A stretch of 64,000 nt of DNA from Bacillus sp. FJAT-44742. Its GTDB lineage: Bacteria > Bacillota > Bacilli > Bacillales > Marinococcaceae. The notes below the pieces were generated by a model, which did not search any database, had not been told where the DNA came from, and was given only the letters and a program-made list of their open reading frames with translations. Both the position numbers and the translations under genes were made by a program. Shown piece by piece: positions 8,855 to 15,936 of this stretch (position 1 is its first letter; each line of letters starts with the position of its first letter). The stretch covers positions 2,799,645-2,863,644 of the forward strand of contig NZ_KZ454936.1 of NCBI RefSeq assembly GCF_002797315.1, given 5' to 3'.

Positions 8855-8893
8855 ACGATCACGCTTCCTTTCTTGCTGGTATGATTCTAACAG

Positions 8894-9193
8894 CTACATC
8901 AAATTTCCGAGGGGACCTAAGTCTATATTTAAGTCGTCATCATCCAAATTAAAAATTTCTTTTAATTCTTCCATTTTTTCCTCTAGATTCATCAATGCTT
9001 CTCCCACTTTTTCAATTTCCTCTTCTGTCAGGCTTCCACTTTCCACACGCCTCATGGCTTGACGCTCAACGAGCTGGCGAAGCAGCTCAATAACCGTCAT
9101 CACAAGCTGTGAAAGACCTTCTTCAGCTTTTTCAGGATCCAAAGCAATTTTTCCCGTGGGCTTATGTTCATTAACCAATTCCTGATCTGCCAC
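8894..9193 (-). CDS. gvpK: Gas vesicle protein GvpK
   Basis: A 99-residue protein with the GvpK sequence LDPEKAEEGLSQLVMTVIEL, the QLVERQAMRRVESGSLTEEE block, and the conserved end DLNIDLGPLGNLM. GvpK is an accessory protein required for vesicle assembly in bacilli, actinobacteria and haloarchaea. The start codon is GTG, 8-9 bases after AAGGAGG. It sits between the two GvpA-family genes of the operon. Confidence 0.9.
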   Translation of the reverse strand: MADQELVNEHKPTGKIALDPEKAEEGLSQLVMTVIELLRQLVERQAMRRVESGSLTEEEIEKVGEALMNLEEKMEELKEIFNLDDDDLNIDLGPLGNLM

Positions 9194-9214
9194 TACGAAA
9201 CACCTCCTTTGTAT

Positions 9215-9439
9215 TTATGAAAAATCTATTGTTTCCTCTCTGAACTCCTTCAGTTCCTTGTCCCTTGCCTGCACAAGAGTTTCTACGGAAGCCAGCAGCA
9301 CTCTTAAATCCAGATAGACTAAATCAACACCTGCAATTGAAATAGTGAGATCCCCCTTTAATACCACTCCTTTTTCAAGCACAGCATCAAGAACATCTAA
9401 GAGAGAAACATCTTTTGTCTGCAAAGATTCTCCTGCCAT
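9215..9439 (-). CDS. gvpS: GvpA-family protein, GvpS-like
   Basis: Starting at the internal ATG at 9439 (GAGAGAGG eight bases before it) gives 74 residues beginning MAGESLQTKDVSLLDVL. A longer frame would overlap gvpL. The GvpA-like core is VLDAVLEKGVVLKGDLTI and AGVDLVYLDLRVLLASVETL. Position between gvpL and gvpK matches gvpS of Priestia megaterium. It is a minor GvpA homologue, probably shell-associated. The major shell protein GvpA usually has a KGIVIDAWARVSLVGIELL core, which neither GvpA-family protein here has. Confidence 0.75.
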   Translation of the reverse strand: MAGESLQTKDVSLLDVLDAVLEKGVVLKGDLTISIAGVDLVYLDLRVLLASVETLVQARDKELKEFREETIDFS

Positions 9440-9441
9440 GT

Positions 9442-10281
9442 TTATTCGCCTCTCTCTGTAAAATTGGAAAAGTGGTATGCAGGCCAAGGCCCGGTGACTT
9501 CATAGGAGAAATCTGATTCATTTTTATCTGCCTTTTCTCGCTCTGTTTCAATGATTTGTAACGCCCTCTCCACCTCCTCTTTCGGAAATAAGTAGGCGCC
9601 GTTCCAGCACATATCGTCTTTCCTTCCGGTAAGCTTTCTCTCCCAGTTTTTCTTTACTTCTTCATCACTGCTGAAAGCGGCAAGCTGCTCATGAATGCTC
9701 TCACAGTATTCATCAATCTCTTTTTCTGCCTGCTTTTCTATAAAATCTTTCAGCTTCTTCTTTTCAAAAAATTGTTTACCTTTTGGTAAATCTTTTATTT
9801 CCTCTATTTTCTCTTTGACCTTCGGACTGTTTTCCTCAACTTCTTTCGTAAAGGATGATTTGTCGGTGTAAATCTTGATGTTCCATTCTTCTTTTTTGCC
9901 AAGCTCCTTAAATACGGACGTAATATTCTCTTTATGAGTCTCTACTATCTCTTTTAAGCTTTCTTTATCTTCGTAGATTGTGCCAAATTTCAATGGAATG
10001 ACCGTGTAGATTTCGTTTAAAGCATTCATCTTCTCATGATGATGAAAAGCATGCTTTTGGAGCCATTTCATATCATCCACTTTTCGCTGCAATACTTCCT
10101 CGGAGAAATCTTCCTCTTTTACGAGACAAGTTACTGCGGTAACCTCATTGAATTCTATAAATTCTATGTCATAATCAGGATCAATCCCTGTCATTGAAGA
10201 AAGAGAGTTTTCCTTTGTTTCATTTGTCGGGACAAAAGCATATAAGTAAATGAGTTCCTTTGTATTTGCTTCCGTTTGCAT
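9442..10281 (-). CDS. gvpL: Gas vesicle protein GvpL/GvpF family
   Basis: A 279-residue cytosolic protein of the GvpL/F family. It starts with KELIYLYAFVPTNE, has the central FHHHEKMNALNEIYTVIPLKFGTI motif region (residues about 75-100), and ends with SYEVTGPWPAYHF, the conserved GPWPPY-like motif. GvpF/L proteins bind GvpA and help build the growing vesicle. Only one member of the family is here; gas-vesicle clusters usually hold gvpF as well. It begins 30 bases after the TetR stop and two bases before the GvpS-like start. Confidence 0.85.
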   Translation of the reverse strand: MQTEANTKELIYLYAFVPTNETKENSLSSMTGIDPDYDIEFIEFNEVTAVTCLVKEEDFSEEVLQRKVDDMKWLQKHAFHHHEKMNALNEIYTVIPLKFGTIYEDKESLKEIVETHKENITSVFKELGKKEEWNIKIYTDKSSFTKEVEENSPKVKEKIEEIKDLPKGKQFFEKKKLKDFIEKQAEKEIDEYCESIHEQLAAFSSDEEVKKNWERKLTGRKDDMCWNGAYLFPKEEVERALQIIETEREKADKNESDFSYEVTGPWPAYHFSNFTERGE

Positions 10282-10311
10282 GTGTATTCCTCCTATTCTT
10301 GTATTTTTTAT

Positions 10312-10959
10312 TTATTCGTTAACACTTTTTTTTGAAGTTTCAGGAAGGCCAGAAAGCTCCGCTCCCCACGTGGTCAAAACCGAACATACGACATTTTCTA
10401 CCTGAGGTACCAACTCATAATCAGTGTTACCTCTCACCCATTCAGAAAGAAGTCCGCTGACCAGCCCTACAAAAGCTAATGCACCTGACTCTGGCGTCCA
10501 ATGTACTGGAAAGGGACTTTTTCGCTGGGCACGTACAAGAACTTCTGTTACTACCTCACGCGCGTGGTGTTCCATAGATTTTTCATCCGACTCACTATTC
10601 TCTCTATTAAGCTCATACTGTAATAGCAGTCTTGTAAGCTGTCTCAGCCGAATGTCAGACTGATATTTATGGAGAATAGATCCTATTGTATCTGCCAGCG
10701 CCTCCAAAGGATCGACCAGGTCATTGCTTGATAAAAGTTCCGTAAGCTGTTCTAAAGGAAGCTCGATTCTTTCTCTTATCGCTTTTAACAATCCCTCCTT
10801 GTTTTGAAAATGCCAATGTACCGCCCCTCTTGTTATTCCAGCTGAATTTGCAATGTCTGTCAGGGAGGTTGACTCATACCCTCTTTTAATAAACAACTCT
10901 TCTGCTGCATCAATAATTGCTTCTCGGGTCTGCGCAGCTTCCTCCTTTGTCCGGCGCAT
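10312..10959 (-). CDS. TetR/AcrR family transcriptional regulator, first gene of the gas-vesicle operon
   Basis: A 215-residue TetR-type repressor. The N-terminal helix-turn-helix spans about residues 10-56: TREAIIDAAEELFIKRGYES, then LTDIANSAGITRGAVHWHFQ. The TRGAVHWHF recognition helix resembles AcrR/TtgR multidrug-pump repressors. The C-terminal domain should bind a small hydrophobic ligand. The gvpL gene starts 30 bases after its stop with no terminator between, so it is probably co-transcribed with the gas-vesicle genes. A perfect 13-bp palindrome upstream is a likely autoregulatory operator. TetR control of gas vesicles is not something I know as established, so it is inference. Confidence 0.85.
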   Translation of the reverse strand: MRRTKEEAAQTREAIIDAAEELFIKRGYESTSLTDIANSAGITRGAVHWHFQNKEGLLKAIRERIELPLEQLTELLSSNDLVDPLEALADTIGSILHKYQSDIRLRQLTRLLLQYELNRENSESDEKSMEHHAREVVTEVLVRAQRKSPFPVHWTPESGALAFVGLVSGLLSEWVRGNTDYELVPQVENVVCSVLTTWGAELSGLPETSKKSVNE

Positions 10960-10981
10960 GAAACCACCTTCCTTTTGTTAT

Positions 10982-10994
10982 ACATACAGTATGT
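10982..10994. promoter_or_regulatory. Putative TetR operator
   Basis: ACATACAGTATGT is a perfect inverted repeat 23 bases upstream of the TetR start, close to AcrR/TtgR-type operators in sequence. Its position over the likely promoter fits autorepression of the TetR-gvp operon. Confidence 0.55.
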
Positions 10995-11059
10995 TTGTAA
11001 ATGACTTGTTCCCCTTCTACCCTCCAGTGCTTTTTTATAAACTCTTGATTTTTGCTCAT

Positions 11060-11086
11060 AAAAAAAGAGGCCTGTTTAAAGGCCTC
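11060..11086 (-). terminator. Intrinsic terminator of hcp
   Basis: On the minus strand GAGGCCT and AGGCCTC pair around TTTAAA-like sequence, followed by seven T. It begins about 18 bases after the hcp stop. Confidence 0.9.
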
Positions 11087-11103
11087 CAAAAAGAACTGTA
11101 CTT

Positions 11104-12396
11104 TTAATTGAATGCAAGCATGTCATTCATGTCTTCTTCCGCATTGCCAATCAGCTTTAACCCAAAAGATTCCTGTAAAAAGCTAAGCACTCCTGGCGTT
11201 ATAAATTCTGGAGGCTTCGGTCCTATACGAATATCTTTAATGCCTAAACTAAACAATCCAAGCAGTATAGCCACGGCCTTTTGCTCAAACCAGGAAAGAA
11301 CGATACTTACAGGCAGCTCGTTTACTTCGCATTCAAATGCCTCTGCAAGAGCAAGAGCGATTTTTACCGTAGATACCGAGTTGTTACACTGACCTAAATC
11401 AATAAACCTGGGGATATCGGTTCCTTCAATGGTTCCATACTCAACATCATTAAAACGGAATTTCCCGCAAGAGGTTGTCATAATTACGGTATTGTTTGGA
11501 AGGGATGTGGCCAACTCTCTATAATAGTCGCCGCCAGGACCCGGAGCGTCGCAGCCTGCGATGACGAAAAATCTTTTGATTTTCCCTTCTTTGACTGCGT
11601 CAATAATTTCTGGTCCTAGCCCGATGACTGTTTCATGGTGATATCCGGTCTTTAATGTTGCCTCGCTCTCCATATCTGCGTCTTCTAATGATAGAGCCTT
11701 TTCAATTAGTGGAGTGAAGTCGTCATTTTCTATTTTATGGACTCCCTCTAAGCCCGCAATATCGTAGGAATAGAAACGATCAGAGTAGCTGCCTTTTATA
11801 GGCATTACGCAGTTTGTAGTCGCTAAAATAGCACCCTTAAATTTTTTGAAAAGGCGTCGCTGGTCAAACCATGCCTTTCCGATGTTTCCTTTTAAATGGG
11901 GATATTTCTTCAAAGCCGGGTATCCATGAGCCGGCAGCATCTCAGAATGAGTGTAAACATTGATTCCTTTTCCCTCTGATTGCTTTAACAATTCTTCCAG
12001 CGCAAATAGATTATGACCCGTGACAATAATTGCTTTGCCTTCTACTTTGTTTTGAGAAACCGTAACAGGCTCTGGTGTCCCGAGCTTTGCAGTGTGTGCT
12101 TGATCGAGAAGCTCCATAACCTTGACCGCAGCCCTTCCCACTTTCATTGCCATATCTATATGTTCCTGCATGTTAAAATTTGAATTCGTTAACGTCATAT
12201 ATAACGCTTCGTGAGTGACGGCATCTACTTCCGGATCACTATACCCTAGCTGTCTGGCATGAGTGGCATATGCTGCAATTCCTTTTAGTGCAAAAACCAT
12301 TGTATCCTGCATGCTTGCAATGTCTTCATTTTTCCCACAGACCCCGATCACCTGGCAGCCGCCTTTTAAAGTTTGCTCACATTGATAACAAAACAC
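11104..12396 (-). CDS. hcp: Hydroxylamine reductase / hybrid-cluster protein, short (class III) form
   Basis: A 430-residue hybrid-cluster protein. The N-terminal cysteine set Cys3-x2-Cys6-x7-Cys14-x5-Cys20 binds the cubane cluster. Later ligands of the hybrid cluster are visible in VIAGCDAPGPGGDYY, TTSCGKFRFN and DLGQCNNSVS. At 430 residues it is about 120 shorter than the E. coli type, which fits the class that lacks the second helical bundle. Hcp reduces nitric oxide or hydroxylamine and, in some bacteria, S-nitrosylates proteins. The start is GTG after AAGGAGGGG. No hcr reductase gene is adjacent. A tiny Cys-rich protein lies just upstream on the same strand and may be a partner. Confidence 0.9.
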   Translation of the reverse strand: MFCYQCEQTLKGGCQVIGVCGKNEDIASMQDTMVFALKGIAAYATHARQLGYSDPEVDAVTHEALYMTLTNSNFNMQEHIDMAMKVGRAAVKVMELLDQAHTAKLGTPEPVTVSQNKVEGKAIIVTGHNLFALEELLKQSEGKGINVYTHSEMLPAHGYPALKKYPHLKGNIGKAWFDQRRLFKKFKGAILATTNCVMPIKGSYSDRFYSYDIAGLEGVHKIENDDFTPLIEKALSLEDADMESEATLKTGYHHETVIGLGPEIIDAVKEGKIKRFFVIAGCDAPGPGGDYYRELATSLPNNTVIMTTSCGKFRFNDVEYGTIEGTDIPRFIDLGQCNNSVSTVKIALALAEAFECEVNELPVSIVLSWFEQKAVAILLGLFSLGIKDIRIGPKPPEFITPGVLSFLQESFGLKLIGNAEEDMNDMLAFN

Positions 12397-12448
12397 CTAT
12401 GAACCCCTCCTTAAATTAACCTCTGCGTTAAGGATAAAGGATCTTCAC

Positions 12449-12479
12449 AGGAGGTTCTGTGACAAAGATCATAGTTTAT
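12449..12479 (-). other. Stem-loop between the small Cys-rich gene and hcp
   Basis: GATCTT/AAGATC plus CACAG/CTGTG arms form an 11-bp bulged stem around a 6-base loop. There is no T run, so it is not a simple terminator. On the mRNA the loop contains CCTCC, complementary to the hcp ribosome site GGAGG about 45 bases downstream. It could stabilise or separate the two cistrons. Confidence 0.45.
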
Positions 12480-12483
12480 CAGG

Positions 12484-12624
12484 TTATCTTTGACCCTCTT
12501 GGCAACCTTCATAGCAAGCAAAACAATAAAGCATCCTCTCTTCACTGTTCACTCCGTTTAAAAAGCCGTTCTCACAATAGATGGAACAACCACAAGCCGT
12601 ACACTCCCCAACTTTTTCTTCCAC
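12484..12624 (-). CDS. 46-residue cysteine-rich putative metal-binding protein upstream of hcp
   Basis: A short open frame starting at GTG (12624), nine bases after GGAAGAGGAG, and ending with TAA at 12484. It encodes 46 residues with seven cysteines at 8, 11, 13, 17, 34, 37 and 41, that is CxxCxC-x3-C then CxxC-x3-C. The double knuckle suggests a zinc ribbon or a small Fe-S protein. It lies 88 bases upstream of hcp on the same strand, so it may be co-transcribed and serve as a redox or assembly partner. I do not recognise the family. The ordered cysteines and good ribosome site argue that it is real, but it needs homologue support. Confidence 0.6.
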   Translation of the reverse strand: MEEKVGECTACGCSIYCENGFLNGVNSEERMLYCFACYEGCQEGQR

Positions 12625-12773
12625 AATTTTCAACTCCTCTTCCTGGCAAGTTTAACCGTTTCCTTCTTCATAAAGTTCAGTGCTCCTTGATTGATTCCTT
12701 CTTAGGTACCTGCTTTTACTGTATAGTGCTCTGTCAAATTTATAGAGTGAAAAACCGAATGAAATTGAGTCGA

Positions 12774-12821
12774 AAAAATAGGGCTGCCTTAAAGCCGATA
12801 TGAACGACTTATGGCAGCCCT
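12774..12821 (-). terminator. Intrinsic terminator of the second BCCT gene
   Basis: AGGGCTGCC and GGCAGCCCT form a 9-bp stem, followed on the minus strand by six T. It begins about 12 bases after the BCCT stop codon. Confidence 0.85.
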
Positions 12822-12833
12822 GATCCTTTAAGT

Positions 12834-14408
12834 TTACTCTTCTTCTTCAAGATGCTCAGCAATTTTCCGGTGTTTTTCTATATCCTTCCTTTGTCGGGTT
12901 TCCCGGTAGTCCTGCTGAATGGAAATAAACAGAGAAACAGCAACAATGAATAATACGATAGAAAATGGCAAGGCACCGATCAGTGAAGCCGTTTGAAGTC
13001 CTTCTAAGCCTGCACTTATAATCAAAACCACCGCAAGGAAAGCAATAAGTGTTCCCCAAATTACTTTTACGGTAACTGTTGGGTTTGTGTCACCTTTTGA
13101 AGTCATCATGCCAAGAACGAAGGTCGCTGAGTCTGCCGATGTTACTAAAAAGGTAAATAATAAGCAGATTGACAGAACTGATAGAATGGCTCCCAGAGGG
13201 AGGTTTTCAAGCATCGAAAATAAAGCAGTTGTTTCATCCGCAGCAACAGCCCCTGCTATATCCGTCCCCTGAAAAAGGTCCATATTCATAGCCGTTCCTC
13301 CAAAAATCCCAATCCATATAATACCTAGAAATGGAGGGACTACCATAACGCCAAGGACGAACTCTCTTACCGTTCTCCCACGAGAGATTCGCGCAACAAA
13401 CATGCCGACAAATGGTGACCAGGCAATAGTCCAGGCCCAGTAATAGATAGGCCAGTCCTGGACCCAGGTTCCTTCAGTATAATGATCCAGGCGCAAGCTT
13501 GCTTGAAAGAAATTCTGCATGTAATCGCCGATTCCAGTGGTGATGGTATTGAGGATATAGCCTGTTGGCCCTATGATAAGCACGGTAACCATAAGAATTA
13601 ACGCCAACGCTAAATTCGTGTTACTTAAGTATTTAATTCCTCGATCCAGGCCCGATATGGTTGAGATTAAAAAGAAAACAAACATGACTAAAACGATAAT
13701 GACCTGTGTAGCGATTCCTGCCGGAGCATCGAATACAGCTGACAAACCTCCGTTTATCTGGAGGACACTTAATCCCAAGGTTGTTGCCACTCCCATCACC
13801 GTAGCAATCACGGCGATAATATCAATCGTACTTCGAAGCGGCTTTTTGCCAGTGTCACCAATCACAGGATTCATCGTGTCACTAATCAGACTCCGCTCTT
13901 CTTGTCTGTATATAAAATAAGAAATAGCCAGTCCAACGAAAGTAAACGAGGCCCATTGATGAATGCCATTGTTAAAAAATGCACTCCACATGGCTTCTCT
14001 CGCAGCTTCATTTGTTCCAGCTTCAATACCTCCTTCAAAAGGCGGCGGGCTCCCGAAGTGAGTCATCGGTTCTGCTACACCCCAAAATACAATACTTACA
14101 CCAAAACCACAGCTGAACAACATGGCAATCCATGTAAAAAACGGATACTTAGGCCTGGTGTCATCTCCTCCCAGTCTTATTCTTCCGTATTTACTAAAAG
14201 CTAAGTACAAGTTGAAAATAATTAAACAAAACACAAAAGCTAAATAAAACCAGCCAAAGGTATCAGCGATAAAGTCATAGGCTGCCGTAGCATTGGCTGC
14301 CAGTGCTTCTGGAGCTATCGCCCCCCAAATCGCAAAAATGAAAATGATAGAAAATGAGATCCAAAAGGTCCGGTTTAAAAACTTCCACTTATCCGGTTTG
14401 TCAGCCAT
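12834..14408 (-). CDS. BCCT family osmolyte transporter (second copy)
   Basis: A 524-residue membrane protein with about 12 transmembrane segments. BCCT landmarks are FGVSIVFWGVAEPMTHFGSP near residue 105 and, in TM8, WPIYYWAWTIAWSPFVGMFV with the substrate-caging aromatic residues. The C-terminal tail (about 40 residues, rich in Arg, Lys and Glu) is longer than in the first copy and could sense ionic strength. It is monocistronic: a terminator follows and a 220-base gap precedes it. Substrate is probably glycine betaine or a related solute. Two distinct BCCT genes within 8 kb fit a salt-stressed habitat. Confidence 0.9.
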   Translation of the reverse strand: MADKPDKWKFLNRTFWISFSIIFIFAIWGAIAPEALAANATAAYDFIADTFGWFYLAFVFCLIIFNLYLAFSKYGRIRLGGDDTRPKYPFFTWIAMLFSCGFGVSIVFWGVAEPMTHFGSPPPFEGGIEAGTNEAAREAMWSAFFNNGIHQWASFTFVGLAISYFIYRQEERSLISDTMNPVIGDTGKKPLRSTIDIIAVIATVMGVATTLGLSVLQINGGLSAVFDAPAGIATQVIIVLVMFVFFLISTISGLDRGIKYLSNTNLALALILMVTVLIIGPTGYILNTITTGIGDYMQNFFQASLRLDHYTEGTWVQDWPIYYWAWTIAWSPFVGMFVARISRGRTVREFVLGVMVVPPFLGIIWIGIFGGTAMNMDLFQGTDIAGAVAADETTALFSMLENLPLGAILSVLSICLLFTFLVTSADSATFVLGMMTSKGDTNPTVTVKVIWGTLIAFLAVVLIISAGLEGLQTASLIGALPFSIVLFIVAVSLFISIQQDYRETRQRKDIEKHRKIAEHLEEEE

Positions 14409-14583
14409 ACTGCTCCCCCTTACTAAATTGCTTGCTATCTTTATTCCTTATTGAATTCCCTCTAATACCAATCTCATAACCTATTTATCGCAGGTAATAA
14501 TGGGAATACAAAAGAATAAATAAAAAAAACTGAAATACCTGGCATATCTATGTCTCCTCCGCTCGTATTTCCAAGAAAAACCT

Positions 14584-14620
14584 GAAAAAACACTTGGCCA
14601 ACAGCCAAATGTTTTTTCGG
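14584..14620 (-). terminator. Intrinsic terminator of the thioesterase gene
   Basis: On the minus strand CATTTGGC and GCCAAGTG pair (one G-T pair) and are followed by TTTTTT, about 10-15 bases after the stop codon. Confidence 0.75.
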
Positions 14621-14628
14621 TACACGTA

Positions 14629-15024
14629 TTAATGAGTGATTTTATGTTTTTCCAGCTCTATTCTAATCTCCTTTGAAATCGGCTGACTTTGCTGCACAGA
14701 GAAATCAAAATTGACGTAGACTGCTTTTCCTATAGCACACAGCTCATTGTTTTGATGAATCTCCTCATAGAGTTTGAAACTTGAATTCCCAACGTCAGAA
14801 ACCCACGTTCTCACTTCGACTGGATAGCCATAATAAATCTGGCTTACATATTCCACCTCCATTTTGAGTATCACGCACCTCCAGTTATCAAAAGATAAAT
14901 CCGGAGTGAAAAGCTTAAAGATCTCGTCTCTGCCAGATTCCAGCCACACTGGTAACGTGGTGTTATTGATATGGCCGGCTCCATCGGTTTCTGAAACCCT
15001 GGGTTCAATGACTTTCGTAAACAT
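14629..15024 (-). CDS. Acyl-CoA thioesterase, hotdog fold (4-hydroxybenzoyl-CoA thioesterase family)
   Basis: Taking the ATG at 15024 (GGGGTGA eight bases before) gives 131 residues starting MFTKVIEPRVSETDGAGHIN. An in-frame ATG at 15060 exists but has a poor ribosome site. The active-site region is SETDGAGHINNTTLPVWLE, with Asp in the position of the family's catalytic acid, followed by RDEIFKLF. These enzymes release free acid from small or medium acyl-CoAs in the cytoplasm. The gene stands alone between a terminator and a repeat element, but lies near the fatty-acid degradation cluster and may relieve CoA trapping. Confidence 0.8.
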   Translation of the reverse strand: MFTKVIEPRVSETDGAGHINNTTLPVWLESGRDEIFKLFTPDLSFDNWRCVILKMEVEYVSQIYYGYPVEVRTWVSDVGNSSFKLYEEIHQNNELCAIGKAVYVNFDFSVQQSQPISKEIRIELEKHKITH

Positions 15025-15175
15025 TTTCATCACCCCACTAAGAAAGGTTGCCTTCTTCATAAAAAATTTCTTCTTTAATTAGATTCAATATATGTTTCGA
15101 CATTTCCTTTCTTCTGATGAAATGCTCCGTTTAAAAGGAAATAATCCCCCTTTACATAGCTTCTTTTAAAAAAAT

Positions 15176-15403
15176 GGCTTTGTTACATTTTGTTGTTGTT
15201 TTTCATTAATAGATGCTCGCTTGCACCTAAAAGGCCAGAAATTGCGCCATTCCTTCATGTTTCACTTGTTTCGCCTTCATGGTGTCTTCTATTCTCAGGT
15301 TGCTACAGCTTTCTCGAAAAAACATGCGATTCTCGTTGGCATACCTACTATGATTTTTAATCAAATAACTTATTAACAATCCATATCAACCTTTATCAGA
15401 TTC
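15176..15403. repeat. MITE-like dispersed repeat, copy 2
   Basis: A diverged copy of the element at 1780-1961. The left end GGCTTTGTTACATTTTG is identical, an internal TGGTGTCTTCTAT block is shared, and the right end (TCTGATAAAGGTTGA on the minus strand) matches the right end of copy 1 with changes. At about 228 bp it is longer than copy 1. There is no open frame inside. It occupies most of the 404-bp gap between the thioesterase and the small Cys protein. Confidence 0.5.
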
Positions 15404-15419
15404 AAAAAAATAACCATAA

Positions 15420-15452
15420 AAAAAACAGAGACCTTTAGTTTAGATCTCCATT
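15420..15452 (-). terminator. Intrinsic terminator of the 73-residue Cys protein gene
   Basis: GGAGATC and GGTCTCT pair imperfectly on the minus strand and are followed by TTTTTTTT. The stop codon is about 13 bases before. Confidence 0.7.
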
Positions 15453-15464
15453 TTTTTAGAATCA

Positions 15465-15686
15465 TTACCTTCTACCAGGAGCCCTTCCTTTCGTCAGAAT
15501 ACAAGGAACTCCTTTTCCAATTGCTCCAGGTTGACTCATTTTTTCCATGTATGCAATCCCTCTTGCGCACTGCTTTTTACAGGAAAAGCAAGTTTCAGAG
15601 GTAACCACCTTCATAGTATGGGCATGCTTTTCAGCAGGGGAAACTTTGACAGCTGTTTTTGACTTTTTTGATTTTCTCTGTCCCAT
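15465..15686 (-). CDS. Small conserved-looking Cys-containing protein of unknown function
   Basis: A 73-residue basic protein. The first 25 residues are Lys-rich and probably disordered. The remainder has Cys33-x2-Cys36-x3-Cys40 in TCFSCKKQCARG, then a Gly/Pro stretch QPGAIGKGVPCILTKG with a fourth cysteine. Such spacing could bind a metal, but one position of a standard zinc ribbon is missing. It is monocistronic with its own terminator. I recognise no named family and give no function. Confidence 0.55.
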   Translation of the reverse strand: MGQRKSKKSKTAVKVSPAEKHAHTMKVVTSETCFSCKKQCARGIAYMEKMSQPGAIGKGVPCILTKGRAPGRR

Positions 15687-15815
15687 CTTTCATCTCTCCG
15701 TTTACATTTTGCTATATCCTATGCACATGGAAAACGGGAGTGATGAAATCGAAACATTTTATTCTATTATAGGTTTTTCTCCCACCTAAAAGGATCGTGT
15801 CCCCAACAATTACCC

Positions 15816-15849
15816 CAAAAAGAAGAGCCATGCCTTTCATGACTCTTCT
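15816..15849 (-). terminator. Intrinsic terminator of fadF
   Basis: AGAAGAG-x-CATG and CATG-x-CTCTTCT form a 12-bp stem with one mismatch. On the minus strand it is followed by TTTTT. It lies about 88 bases after the fadF stop. Confidence 0.75.
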
Positions 15850-15936
15850 CATTCTTCTATTTAAGCATGTGTGTCAGGCTGAATCTATATATAGGAACCC
15901 TTCCCTATCCATTCACAATAAAAGCAAACTTTTTCA

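Noticed and set aside
12454-12472. FNR/CRP-type site between the Cys-rich gene and hcp
   Set aside because: The half-sites are TCACAG...CTGTGA, the reverse of the TGTGA...TCACA arrangement needed for CRP/FNR binding.
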